Of a DNA stretch of 64,000 bases, positions 55,065-63,063 are shown piece by piece (within the stretch, counting starts at the first letter, position 1; each line of letters starts with the position of its first letter). Position numbers and translations under genes: made by a program. Source of the DNA: Flavobacterium piscisymbiosum (lineage in GTDB: Bacteria > Bacteroidota > Bacteroidia > Flavobacteriales > Flavobacteriaceae). The notes beneath the pieces were generated by a model. The model did not search any database, was not told where the DNA came from, and worked only from the letters and a program-made list of their open reading frames with translations. Location of the stretch: NCBI RefSeq assembly GCF_020905295.1, contig NZ_JAJJMM010000001.1, positions 6,076,001 to 6,140,000 of the forward strand, given 5' to 3'.

Positions 55065-56273
55065 ATGAATGCAAATCTGGAATCACTCTATAAAATTGCC
55101 CAAAAACCATCACGAACTATTATCGGATTAATGTCTGGTACTTCATTGGATGGTTTGGATGTGGCTTTATGCGAAATTTCAGGTTCCGGTGAAAATACCG
55201 AAGTTCAATTGATTCAATTTGACACCGTTGATTATTCTGAAGAAGTAAAATCAGAGATCCGCAATGTATTTGCGAAACCCACTATTGATTTTCAGAATTT
55301 GGTTTTATTGAATGAATGGATCGGGATTCTTCATGCTAATATTATTCTGGATCGTTTGAACCATTGGAAAATTCCGGCTGAAAAAATTGATCTGGTAGCC
55401 TCACACGGACAAACTGTTTTTCATGCTCCGAAGATTTTGCATCAGCAGGAAAAATTTCCAAACGGTACTTTGCAAATTGGAGACGGAGATCATATTGCCG
55501 TAAAAACCGGCATTATAACCATTTCTGATTTTAGGCAAAAACATCTTGCAGCAGGTGGTGAAGGAGCGCCATTGGCCGTTTACGGAGATTATTTTTTATT
55601 TAGCAAAAAAGATGAAAACCGTATTATGCTCAATATGGGCGGTATCGCTAATTTTACGTATTTATCATCAAGCCATAATCCCGAAGAAGTTTTTGTGACC
55701 GATACAGGAACAGGAAATACCTTAATTGATGCTTTTACCCGACTTTATTTTCCTGAAAAATCGTATGATAAAGATGCCGAAATTGCGAAAAAAGGCAATG
55801 TAAATGCAACTCTTTTAAAAGCTTTAAAAGAAGATGAATTCTTTGCTAAACCTTTCCCTAAAACTACAGGTCCGGAACTTTTTAGTATTGACTATGTTCG
55901 AAAAGCGCAAACCCAAAGCAATACCCAAAATATTACTATCGAAGATTTACTCGCCACCTTAACCCGATTCAGCGCTGAAACAATCGCCGAAGCCATACAT
56001 TCGGCCATAAATAATACAACGTATTCTCCCGAAAATTTCACTATATATATGTCAGGCGGAGGCGCGCATAATCCATTATTAGTGGGTTGGCTAAAAGAAT
56101 TATTGCCTTGTACTTTTGAAAATACTGATGTTTTAGGAATTTCCGGCGATGCAAAAGAAGCCATATTATTTGCCATTTTAGCCAATGAAACCGTTTCCGG
56201 AGGCACTTCTGATTTTGGACCGAGAAAAAGGATTCCGTCAGTATCGATGGGAAAAATTTCTTTTCCGAATTAA
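55065..56273 (+). CDS. anmK: Anhydro-N-acetylmuramic acid kinase
   Basis: 402 residues. AnmK motifs: TIIGLMSGTSLDGLDVALCE near residue 18, VASHGQTVFHAP, GDGDHIAVKTGI, the GAPLAVYGDYFLF segment, NMGGIANFTYL, DTGTGNTLIDAF and MSGGGAHNPLL near the C-terminus. The enzyme phosphorylates 1,6-anhydroMurNAc while opening the anhydro ring, giving MurNAc-6-phosphate for MurQ. It is cytoplasmic. Its presence means that lytic-transglycosylase products of the cell's own wall are recycled here, not only MurNAc made by NamZ. The acyltransferase gene follows closely (61 bases). Confidence 0.93.
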   Translation: MNANLESLYKIAQKPSRTIIGLMSGTSLDGLDVALCEISGSGENTEVQLIQFDTVDYSEEVKSEIRNVFAKPTIDFQNLVLLNEWIGILHANIILDRLNHWKIPAEKIDLVASHGQTVFHAPKILHQQEKFPNGTLQIGDGDHIAVKTGIITISDFRQKHLAAGGEGAPLAVYGDYFLFSKKDENRIMLNMGGIANFTYLSSSHNPEEVFVTDTGTGNTLIDAFTRLYFPEKSYDKDAEIAKKGNVNATLLKALKEDEFFAKPFPKTTGPELFSIDYVRKAQTQSNTQNITIEDLLATLTRFSAETIAEAIHSAINNTTYSPENFTIYMSGGGAHNPLLVGWLKELLPCTFENTDVLGISGDAKEAILFAILANETVSGGTSDFGPRKRIPSVSMGKISFPN

Positions 56274-56334
56274 AAAAACAATCACGATTTCTCTTTTTAT
56301 ATCATTAACGAAACCAAAAAAACAACCTCAACCA

Positions 56335-57606
56335 ATGACAAAAGAACGTTTAATTTCACTAGATGTATTTAGAGGATTTACCATTTTATTGATGACCATT
56401 GTCAATAATCCGGGAAGCTGGGCCTTTATTTATCCGCCTTTAGAACATGCAGAATGGCATGGCTGTACTCCTACCGATTTAGTATTTCCTTTTTTTGTTT
56501 TTATAATGGGAACTGCGATTCCGTTTGCAATGCCGGTAAAACATTTTGATTCGGCTGTTTTTAATAAAATTATAGTTCGTTCGTTACGAATCTTCTGTTT
56601 AGGATTTTTTCTCGCTTTTTTCAGCCGATTCGAATTATTTGGTTTAGAAGGAATTCCGTTATTAATCCTAAGATTACTAATCACTTTTGCAGTAGCTTAT
56701 GCCCTTTTAGGCAACTTTACTTTAAAAGTTAAAACCTATCTCGCAGTAGGGATTTTTGCCATACTAATATCCTTTGCCTACAGCGGAATCGAAGCTTTTG
56801 AAGACGTAAGAATTCCTGGAGTGCTGCAACGAATAGGAATTGTATATTTCTTTACTTCTATTTTATATTTAAAAACAAACCTAAAAACACAACTTGTAGT
56901 TGCCGCTTCGATTTTATTGATTTACTGGATTTTGATGGCTTTTGTTCCGGTTCCGGGATTTGGCCCTGCCAATTTCGACAAAGGAACTAATCTGGCTGCG
57001 TGGTTAGACAATTTACTTTTAAACGGACATTTATGGGCTTCTAGTAAAACCTGGGATCCTGAAGGAATCCTGAGCACTTTGCCAGCCATTGGTACAGGAA
57101 TCATGGGAATGTTTATTGGGCAGATATTAAACCTGCAAATCGCCAAAATCGAAATTGTAAAAAAATTAGCCATCGCCGGAGTTTCTTTATTGATTCTGGG
57201 TCTACTCTGGAATACCTTTTTCCCAATAAACAAATCGCTTTGGACAAGTTCGTATGTTTTATACACGGCTGGAATCGCCACAATATGTTTGACGATATTA
57301 TACTACATAATAGATGTTGCAAACTATACAAAATGGACAAAACTGTTTTTGATCTGGGGCGTAAATCCTATGATTGTATTTTTCTTTTCAGGAATAATCC
57401 CGAGAGCGTTGAGTGCTATTAAGGTTCAAAGTCCGGAAATAACGTCAGAAGAAATCAGTCTTCAAACTTCGATTTACAAATACGGAATTACAACCTGGTT
57501 CGAAAATCCATTGAATGCGTCGTTGGCTTATGCACTTATATATGCTGTTTTTTGGTCATGTATCTTATGGGTTTTCTATAAAAAGAAATTAATTTTTAAA
57601 GTGTAA
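56335..57606 (+). CDS. Membrane acyltransferase, NagX/HGSNAT-like (DUF5009)
   Basis: 423 residues from the ATG at 56335. An in-frame ATG at 56185 lies inside anmK and gives an unrelated, charged leader, so it is rejected. The start TKERLISLDVFRGFTILLMTIVNN is the family hallmark, with the conserved HAEWHGCTPTDLVFPFFVFIMG segment next. About 10-11 membrane helices follow. Relatives (COG4299, called NagX in amino-sugar loci) resemble the lysosomal enzyme that acetylates glucosamine residues across a membrane using cytosolic acetyl-CoA. Here it could acetylate periplasmic de-N-acetylated GlcN units so that NagZ and NamZ can act; a transport role has also been suggested for the family. Probably in one transcript with anmK. 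Confidence 0.85.
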   Translation: MTKERLISLDVFRGFTILLMTIVNNPGSWAFIYPPLEHAEWHGCTPTDLVFPFFVFIMGTAIPFAMPVKHFDSAVFNKIIVRSLRIFCLGFFLAFFSRFELFGLEGIPLLILRLLITFAVAYALLGNFTLKVKTYLAVGIFAILISFAYSGIEAFEDVRIPGVLQRIGIVYFFTSILYLKTNLKTQLVVAASILLIYWILMAFVPVPGFGPANFDKGTNLAAWLDNLLLNGHLWASSKTWDPEGILSTLPAIGTGIMGMFIGQILNLQIAKIEIVKKLAIAGVSLLILGLLWNTFFPINKSLWTSSYVLYTAGIATICLTILYYIIDVANYTKWTKLFLIWGVNPMIVFFFSGIIPRALSAIKVQSPEITSEEISLQTSIYKYGITTWFENPLNASLAYALIYAVFWSCILWVFYKKKLIFKV

Positions 57607-57670
57607 AAAACGTTATTCATGCAAACACGAATTTCACGAATTAGCACGAATTTTTCATGAAAATGATTGT

Positions 57671-57750
57671 CCTAGCCCCGATAGAAGTGGAAATCCTTTT
57701 GTGCCGGGGTTCGGCACAAAAGATTGGAACGGATAGCGGGATTAGCTCCT
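57671..57750 (+). ncRNA. Structured intergenic element, Flavo-1-like
   Basis: CTAGCCCCG (57672-57680) pairs with CGGGATTAG (57737-57745) with one mismatch and one G-U pair, closing a unit with a perfect inner stem CTTTTGTGCCG/CGGCACAAAAG and a 5-base loop. The conserved-looking single strands are GATAGAAGTGGAAAT and GATTGGAACGGATAG. From memory this matches an abundant Bacteroidota intergenic RNA motif of the Flavo-1 type. The orientation and name are not certain. Confidence 0.55.
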
Positions 57751-58060
57751 AATTTTTATTAATAAAGACAACATGAGATTAAGCCAATTTATTTTTGGAT
57801 TTCTTTTTATTACACTTATTTGTTTTTGTTCCATCGGAACATTTCATTGGTAGCCCAATAGATATGGCGTTTTTCACGTTCCGTAGGAAGGTCTGATTTT
57901 ATAAATAATAATTGGTAAAAATAGATACAGATTACAATTTCTCAAACGTCCCAATGGGACGATGTTTCTCACGATGCATTTTTTTTCTACCGATGAGGTG
58001 TTCCGATGGAACACAATCTAACTTAATAACATTGCACATTTGGACGGGATATTTATATAA
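57751..58060. repeat. Cluster of short perfect palindromes
   Basis: Within this gap are GTTCCATCGGAAC (57828-57840), GTTCCGTAGGAA (57878-57889), CGTCCCAATGGGACG (57947-57961) and GTGTTCCGATGGAACAC (57998-58014), each a small self-complementary unit. They look like REP-type elements set side by side. A 26-codon frame (57773-57853) with a signal-peptide-like start, MRLSQFIFGFLFITLICF, runs into the first palindrome and stops. No full gene is seen from 57607 to 58163. Confidence 0.65.
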
Positions 58061-58163
58061 ATTTTAATATTGATTATGAAGAAAAGCCCAAGCGGGGTGA
58101 CATATTATCAATCTGAAGAAAATAGTACCTCTCGCTCCGTTAGAATTTTATTCAGGCAAAAAA

Positions 58164-58598
58164 CTAAAACTTTCTCTTTTGATATGGCGTTCCTTCCCCA
58201 TCTTCGCAATAACTTTTAAGACTTAACAGAAACATCGCCCAATTGTAATTGCACCATTGGTAAAACTCGGTTAACTCACGCCAATCAAAATGCTTTAGAA
58301 CAACTGACGTTACTCCGTCTTTTTCTGTCAGGTCAAATGAAATTTTTGTACCAATCCATTCCGGGTCAGAATCCGTACATTCCCATAAGATCCTTTTGTT
58401 TGTATACAACTCTACTACCTTCATTTTTGTTGAATCATTATCTCCAAAATCAAACTCATTGATAAAACCAACTTCCGGTTTAACGATTAATTCTGTGGTC
58501 CATACCGCGCCAAGTCCTTCTTGCGTAGTAAGTGTTTTGTAAACCTCAGCAATAGGTGATTTGATGTAATTGATGTGCTCGATTTTTTCCATTTTCAT
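58164..58598 (-). CDS. SRPBCC-superfamily protein (AHSA1-like)
   Basis: 144 residues with the START/SRPBCC pattern: an N-terminal strand EHINYIKSPIAEVYKTLTT, then WTTELIVKPEVGFINEFDFG, ISFDLTEKDGVTSVVLKHFDWRE and a C-terminal helix NWAMFLLSLKSYCE. These proteins form a hydrophobic cavity that can hold small ligands; the AHSA1 type often has no known ligand. It is soluble and cytoplasmic. The start is either ATG 58598 or ATG 58592, two codons later. A well-formed Bacteroidota promoter lies upstream (58621-58653). It is not evidently related to the salvage locus. Confidence 0.82.
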   Translation of the reverse strand: MKMEKIEHINYIKSPIAEVYKTLTTQEGLGAVWTTELIVKPEVGFINEFDFGDNDSTKMKVVELYTNKRILWECTDSDPEWIGTKISFDLTEKDGVTSVVLKHFDWRELTEFYQWCNYNWAMFLLSLKSYCEDGEGTPYQKRKF

Positions 58599-58620
58599 GA
58601 ATGTTTTGTTTTCGTAAATT

Positions 58621-58653
58621 CAAAGTTAACGAAATTTCTATTGCTCTGACAAA
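58621..58653 (-). promoter_or_regulatory. Bacteroidota-type promoter of the SRPBCC gene
   Basis: On the - strand, TTTG (58653-58650) and TAACTTTG (58628-58621) are separated by exactly 21 bases, fitting the -33/-7 consensus. The start codon is 22 bases downstream. Confidence 0.75.
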
Positions 58654-58804
58654 CACTCTATTTTGAAAATAATAACATGTAATTGCCCTTTGTATATTTT
58701 AAAAGAGAATATTAATCTCAAGTTAAATTCAATAACCTATTGCGCTTTTTTCATAATTATGAGGATTAATTTAATTAACTTTAGATTAAATACACTACAA
58801 TGAC

Positions 58805-58837
58805 TTTGTAAAAGCAATTCTTTCAAGCCTAAATTTG
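58805..58837 (+). promoter_or_regulatory. Bacteroidota-type promoter of the aldehyde dehydrogenase gene
   Basis: TTTG (58805-58808) and TAAATTTG (58830-58837) are 21 bases apart, fitting the -33/-7 consensus. The start codon at 58870 is 32 bases after the -7 element. Confidence 0.75.
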
Positions 58838-58869
58838 TTTTTATAATGAGTCTTTTAAAATAAAATACT

Positions 58870-60264
58870 ATGAAAATGACTGCAGAAATCACCTCTCCAT
58901 ACGATCAAAGTTTTATTAAAGAATTACCCTTGATTAGTAAAAATGAGATTGACCACATACTTAATACCGCTCAAAACTTATTTAACGATCAATCGAAGTG
59001 GATTCCGGCTTATAAAAGAATCGAAATATTAGAAAAAACAGCTTCGATTATGAATGACAGAATCGAGGAATTATTAGTCACTGCCATAAGCGAAGGCGGA
59101 AAACCTTATCAGGATTCTAAAGCTGAGGTACTTCGTGCAATAAAAGGTGTAAAATTGGCAGCAGAACACATTTCTCAAATAAAAGGAGAACAAATACCAA
59201 TGGGACTTACAGAGGCTTCTTTAAACAGAATTGCTTTTACCTCAAAAGAACCTATAGGAATTGTGGCCGCCGTTAGTGCTTTTAACCACCCGTTAAATTT
59301 AGCAGTTCACCAAATCGTTACGGCCATTGCAGCCGGCTGTCCCGTAATTTTTAAACCCGCAACAGCGACTCCGTTGTCGAGTTTTGCTCTTGGCAATATT
59401 TTAAAAGAAGCAGGATTACCAGAAGGCTGGCTTCAAATAATTTTATGCGACAACGAAGCTGCCGAATTATTGGTCACAGATCCAAGAATTAATTTTTTCT
59501 CTTTTATTGGTTCGGCAAAAGTGGGATGGTCCTTAAAAAGTAAATTATCTCCGGGAACAAGATGTGCTTTAGAACATGGCGGAGCTGCTCCGGTTATTGT
59601 TGAAAGTGATGCTGATTTTACCGAAATGATTCCTGCTCTCGTAAAAGGAGGTTTTTATCATGCCGGACAAGTTTGCGTTTCGGTTCAGCGAGTTTATGTC
59701 AATCAGGAGATTTCTGAGCGTTTTATTGAAGAGTTTGCAGCTGCCACCAATAAACTAATTACAGGAAATCCGTTAGATCAAAAAACAGATGTTGGTCCGC
59801 TTATTACACCTAAAGAAGTCGATCGTGTCGAAGAATGGGTGAATGAAGCGATTGAAAAAGGAGCTCAATTAATAACCGGCGGAAAAAGAATTTCCGACAC
59901 TTTCTTTGAGCCTACAGTTTTGGTTAATCCGTCAGAAGATTCGAAAGTTTCGACTACCGAAATTTTTGGACCCGTTGTATGTATTTATTCTTTTACAGAC
60001 CGAGATGAAGCGATCAAAAGAGCCAATGCACTTGATGTTCATTTTCAGGCGGCGGTTTTTACAAAAAATGTTGATATCGCTTTAGATACCGTTAAAAAAT
60101 TGAATGCTACTGCCGTTATGGTTAACGATCATACGGCATTTAGAGTCGATTGGATGCCATTTGGAGGAAGAGATTCTTCAGGTATTGGCATGGGCGGAAT
60201 TTCATATGCCATAAACGAAATGACGAGAGAAAAACTAACCGTTTTTAAAAGTAAATTTCTATAA
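58870..60264 (+). CDS. NAD(P)-dependent aldehyde dehydrogenase
   Basis: 464 residues, typical for the family. Catalytic features: N139 in AAVSAFNHPLNL, the cofactor-binding segment VIFKPATATPLSS, the FIGSAKVGWSL turn, the general base E235 in CALEHGGAAPV and the nucleophile C269 in AGQVCVSVQRVYV. It oxidises an aldehyde to an acid in the cytoplasm. Close relatives act on lactaldehyde, glyceraldehyde or phosphonoacetaldehyde; the sequence alone does not decide. No signal peptide is seen. It is transcribed alone from its own promoter (58805-58837) and followed by a repeat-filled gap. Confidence 0.9.
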   Translation: MKMTAEITSPYDQSFIKELPLISKNEIDHILNTAQNLFNDQSKWIPAYKRIEILEKTASIMNDRIEELLVTAISEGGKPYQDSKAEVLRAIKGVKLAAEHISQIKGEQIPMGLTEASLNRIAFTSKEPIGIVAAVSAFNHPLNLAVHQIVTAIAAGCPVIFKPATATPLSSFALGNILKEAGLPEGWLQIILCDNEAAELLVTDPRINFFSFIGSAKVGWSLKSKLSPGTRCALEHGGAAPVIVESDADFTEMIPALVKGGFYHAGQVCVSVQRVYVNQEISERFIEEFAAATNKLITGNPLDQKTDVGPLITPKEVDRVEEWVNEAIEKGAQLITGGKRISDTFFEPTVLVNPSEDSKVSTTEIFGPVVCIYSFTDRDEAIKRANALDVHFQAAVFTKNVDIALDTVKKLNATAVMVNDHTAFRVDWMPFGGRDSSGIGMGGISYAINEMTREKLTVFKSKFL

Positions 60265-60318
60265 TTTTTATTTACCCGATTTAATATGAAAATTTCATTT
60301 AAAACATAGATTATTTTT

Positions 60319-60397
60319 CTCGCAGATTTAGGAGATTTTTTTATGTTAAGGATTAAATTTTAAACAAGATCTGCTAAATCTGCGAGATCTGCGTGAA
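60319..60397. repeat. CGCAGATT-type inverted repeat
   Basis: CTCGCAGATTTAG (60319-60331) and CTAAATCTGCGAG (60374-60386) are perfect complements, followed by ATCTGCGTGAAAAA. Same family as 27322-27394 and the arrays at 32855 and 35074. Confidence 0.8.
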
Positions 60398-60401
60398 AAA
60401 A

Positions 60402-60569
60402 TTTAAACACATAGAAACATAGATTTTATGTGCACCAAAAAGGAGACAAAAAGAAACACATTTCTTTCATTTCACATAGTCCCGATAGCTATCGGGATGT
60501 ATTTTAAATAAGTGAAACGCCTTTTTTTAAGTAAACAATCCCGATAGCTATCGGGACTATGTGTTTAAA
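60402..60569. repeat. CATAG-type element with two nested palindromes
   Basis: The left arm (60402-60422) equals that of the element at 54876. The interior keeps AAGAAACACATTTCTTTCATTTCACATAG (in part) and AAGTGAAACGCC. Two identical 18-bp palindromes, TCCCGATAGCTATCGGGA, lie at 60480-60497 and 60539-60556; the second replaces the inner part of the right arm, of which CTATGTGTTTAAA (60557-60569) remains. With 60319-60397 it fills the 389-bp gap between the two genes. Confidence 0.85.
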
Positions 60570-60653
60570 AACCATACGCAAAGGTTTCATAAATTGATGG
60601 TAAAAAATCTAAGCATCCGATTTAAATTTAAATAAAGAAAAAGTTTTAAAAAT

Positions 60654-62063
60654 ATGAACGCAAACCCTGCAGAACTAAACATTGAAACCACCAAAAAAAT
60701 ATTACCCATTATTTTGGCGACTTCGATCTTTATGCAAATGCTCGATTCTACTATTTTAAATACTTCGATAACGGCTATTGCCAAAGATCTGCACGAATCG
60801 CCGCTTGATATGCAGAATGCCATTATTAGCTATGTATTAACTCTTGCGCTTTTTATGCCGGTTAGTGGTTTTTTATCGGATAAATTTGGGACGAAGAAAG
60901 TATTTATTTTTGCTTTATTGTTGTTCAGTATCGGATCTTTGTTTTGTTCGCTTTCGCAGAATTTAAGCCATCTGATTTTTTCGCGTGTTATTCAGGGGAT
61001 CGGAGGAAGTTTAATGACACCCGTAGGTAAATTGGCGCTCATTAGAACATTTCCTAAAAAAGAATTATTAAAAGCAATGAATTTTGCCATTATTCCAGCC
61101 TTGATAGGTCCTGTTTTAGGTCCTTTGGTTGGTGGTTATATGGTCGATTATTTATCGTGGCACTGGATTTTCCTGATCAATATTCCGTTTGGGATTATTG
61201 GTATTCTCTTAAGTCTTAAGTATATGCCTGACTATAAATCTCCCATAATCGATTTTGACTTAAAAGGTTTCCTGATTTTTGCTGCGGCTTCCCTCCTTTT
61301 GTCTATTTCTTTAGAATTATTTGGCAATACCGTTCGCGTAACACCGGTTTTATTGGTATTAATGTCCGGATTTTTAATGTTGTATTGGTATTATAAACAT
61401 GCCGTGACAGACAACAATCCTCTTTTTCCATTGAATTTATTTAAGGTAAGAACTTTTCGCGTAGGCATAGTAGGTAATCTGGCGACGCGTTTGGGCTTTA
61501 GTTCTATTCCGTTGTTATTGCCTATGATGATTCAGATTGCATACGGACAATCGGCAGTAACTTCAGGATGGATTGTCGCCCCCATGGCTCTTACGGCGAT
61601 GTTTGGAAAATCGGCTGTAATTAAGATTTTAAATAAATACGGTTATAGAAAAACCTTAATGGTGAATACTTTTATTATCGGGGTTTTAATTTGTGCCCTG
61701 GCTATTCCGTCAATTCATACTTCTTTCTATTGGTATATTCCCATTATTTCGGTGTTAGGATTCTTTAACTCCATTCAGTTTACTTCTATGAATTCTATTT
61801 CTATTGCCGATTTAAGGGTTTATCATACCAGTAGCGGAAATTCTTTAGTTTCTGTCAATCAGCAGCTCGCAATTGGTTTTGGAATTGCTTTTGGACTCTT
61901 GGTTCTTAAAATATTTCAGGGTGATATAAAACTCATTCATAATGAAATTCACAATGCATTTCGATATACATTTTTAGTGGTAGGTTTTCTAACTATTCTT
62001 TCCGGATTAGTTTTTAGAAGACTTCATGATAAAGATGGTGATAATTTAAAATCAGGAATTTAA
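60654..62063 (+). CDS. MFS multidrug-type transporter, DHA2 (14-helix) family
   Basis: 469 residues with about 14 membrane helices. Signatures: LDSTILNTSITAIAKDLH in helix 1 (the DHA2 motif D1), GFLSDKFGTKKVFIFALL (motif A) and RVIQGIGGSLMTPVGKLALI (motif B), with FAIIPALIGPVLGPLVGGYM (motif C of antiporters) after it. EmrB/QacA relatives export drugs or other hydrophobic compounds with proton antiport. No EmrA-type partner is adjacent. The substrate is unknown. It is transcribed alone and ends at a bidirectional terminator. Confidence 0.9.
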   Translation: MNANPAELNIETTKKILPIILATSIFMQMLDSTILNTSITAIAKDLHESPLDMQNAIISYVLTLALFMPVSGFLSDKFGTKKVFIFALLLFSIGSLFCSLSQNLSHLIFSRVIQGIGGSLMTPVGKLALIRTFPKKELLKAMNFAIIPALIGPVLGPLVGGYMVDYLSWHWIFLINIPFGIIGILLSLKYMPDYKSPIIDFDLKGFLIFAAASLLLSISLELFGNTVRVTPVLLVLMSGFLMLYWYYKHAVTDNNPLFPLNLFKVRTFRVGIVGNLATRLGFSSIPLLLPMMIQIAYGQSAVTSGWIVAPMALTAMFGKSAVIKILNKYGYRKTLMVNTFIIGVLICALAIPSIHTSFYWYIPIISVLGFFNSIQFTSMNSISIADLRVYHTSSGNSLVSVNQQLAIGFGIAFGLLVLKIFQGDIKLIHNEIHNAFRYTFLVVGFLTILSGLVFRRLHDKDGDNLKSGI

Positions 62064-62111
62064 TCGCCTCTTTTTGTATGCATCACTATAAATCACTGAT
62101 TATAATTTCAT

Positions 62112-62149
62112 AAAAAAAACCTGTAAACATAATGTATACAGGCTTTTTT
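62112..62149. terminator. Bidirectional terminator
   Basis: The stem CCTGTA (62120-62125) with TACAGG (62137-62142) has an A8 tract before it and CTTTTTTT after it, so it works on both strands, between the convergent MFS and protease genes. Confidence 0.8.
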
Positions 62150-63043
62150 TCATATCTCTTTTTTCTTTCCTTCTATATATTTATCATTGAATAAATGATT
62201 GGGCTTCAGGTAGACAACATTCTTTTGAAAATCAAGAAAGGTGTTAAATCTCTTAAGAACTTCATTGCCCAAAATATGAACATTGATATCTTTTAATGGT
62301 TTGTTTGCCGTTGTTTGTTGAACAGGAACGTTTTTTAATTTATACTTTCCAATTTTCAGCATTTCCAAATTCGAAGTAATCACAGGAATTTCATTTCCCT
62401 GAGCGCCTTTCATGATTACTTTTTTTATGACTTCCATTTTCTCAGCAGGAAATTTTCCTTGTGCCATTAAATCATTGTCAAGCATTGCTGTTCTTTGATA
62501 ACCGGTATCAAAAAGAAATACGTTTTTATTTACAACATTACTTTGTTTAATTTCACTTACTACTAATAGCAAATCTTCTATAAACTCCATATTAAGTTTT
62601 GTAAATTCTTTGTTTTTTTCAACATAATCAGGCAATATTGAATGTACGACCATTAAATTCTTATCGTAATTTAATTCAACAATCTTGTTTTTAAAGAGAT
62701 CCCAACCAAACCTGCCATCTGTTCCGTGTCCAGTTAATTCTGCGTCATACACTTTTACTTTATAATTGTTAGTTCCAATTTTCAAATTGTATGGAGTATT
62801 ATAAAGTTGTGTTGCCGATTTAATCTTATTTTTATTTTTAAGAACATTATATATCAAAATAAGCTCTGTTGTTCCTGTATCAAAGTTGAGAACCAGAGTA
62901 TCTGTTTCATTAAAAACTGCTTCTACATATATTGTATTCTGCTCGTTAATTTTCATTGAAATACTATCGCGCATTACTTTTTCTTTTTGCGCAAAAGCAT
63001 TGACAGATAGGAATATTAAAACAATAATTATTCTATTTTTCAT
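62150..63043 (-). CDS. Retropepsin-like aspartyl protease, secreted
   Basis: 297 residues. A signal peptide (MKNRIIIVLIFLSVNAFAQ) is followed by two related halves. The first has LVLNFDTGTTELIL with the likely catalytic D55, the second VFLFDTGYQRTAML. ILGNEVLKRFNTFLDFQKNVVYLK near the C-terminus (in part) matches the last strand pattern of bacterial retropepsin-like proteins. It is probably a periplasmic protease, with substrate unknown. Having DTG in both halves is like pepsin rather than a dimeric retropepsin. It starts 20 bases after the stop of the M20 gene, so they are likely one operon. Confidence 0.75.
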   Translation of the reverse strand: MKNRIIIVLIFLSVNAFAQKEKVMRDSISMKINEQNTIYVEAVFNETDTLVLNFDTGTTELILIYNVLKNKNKIKSATQLYNTPYNLKIGTNNYKVKVYDAELTGHGTDGRFGWDLFKNKIVELNYDKNLMVVHSILPDYVEKNKEFTKLNMEFIEDLLLVVSEIKQSNVVNKNVFLFDTGYQRTAMLDNDLMAQGKFPAEKMEVIKKVIMKGAQGNEIPVITSNLEMLKIGKYKLKNVPVQQTTANKPLKDINVHILGNEVLKRFNTFLDFQKNVVYLKPNHLFNDKYIEGKKKEI

Positions 63044-63063
63044 ACATAAAAAATGTGCCGTTG

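Noticed and set aside
56185..56334. An earlier in-frame start for the NagX-like protein inside anmK
   Set aside because: It overlaps anmK by 89 bases and gives a charged leader absent from the family; MTKERLISLDVFRG is the usual start.
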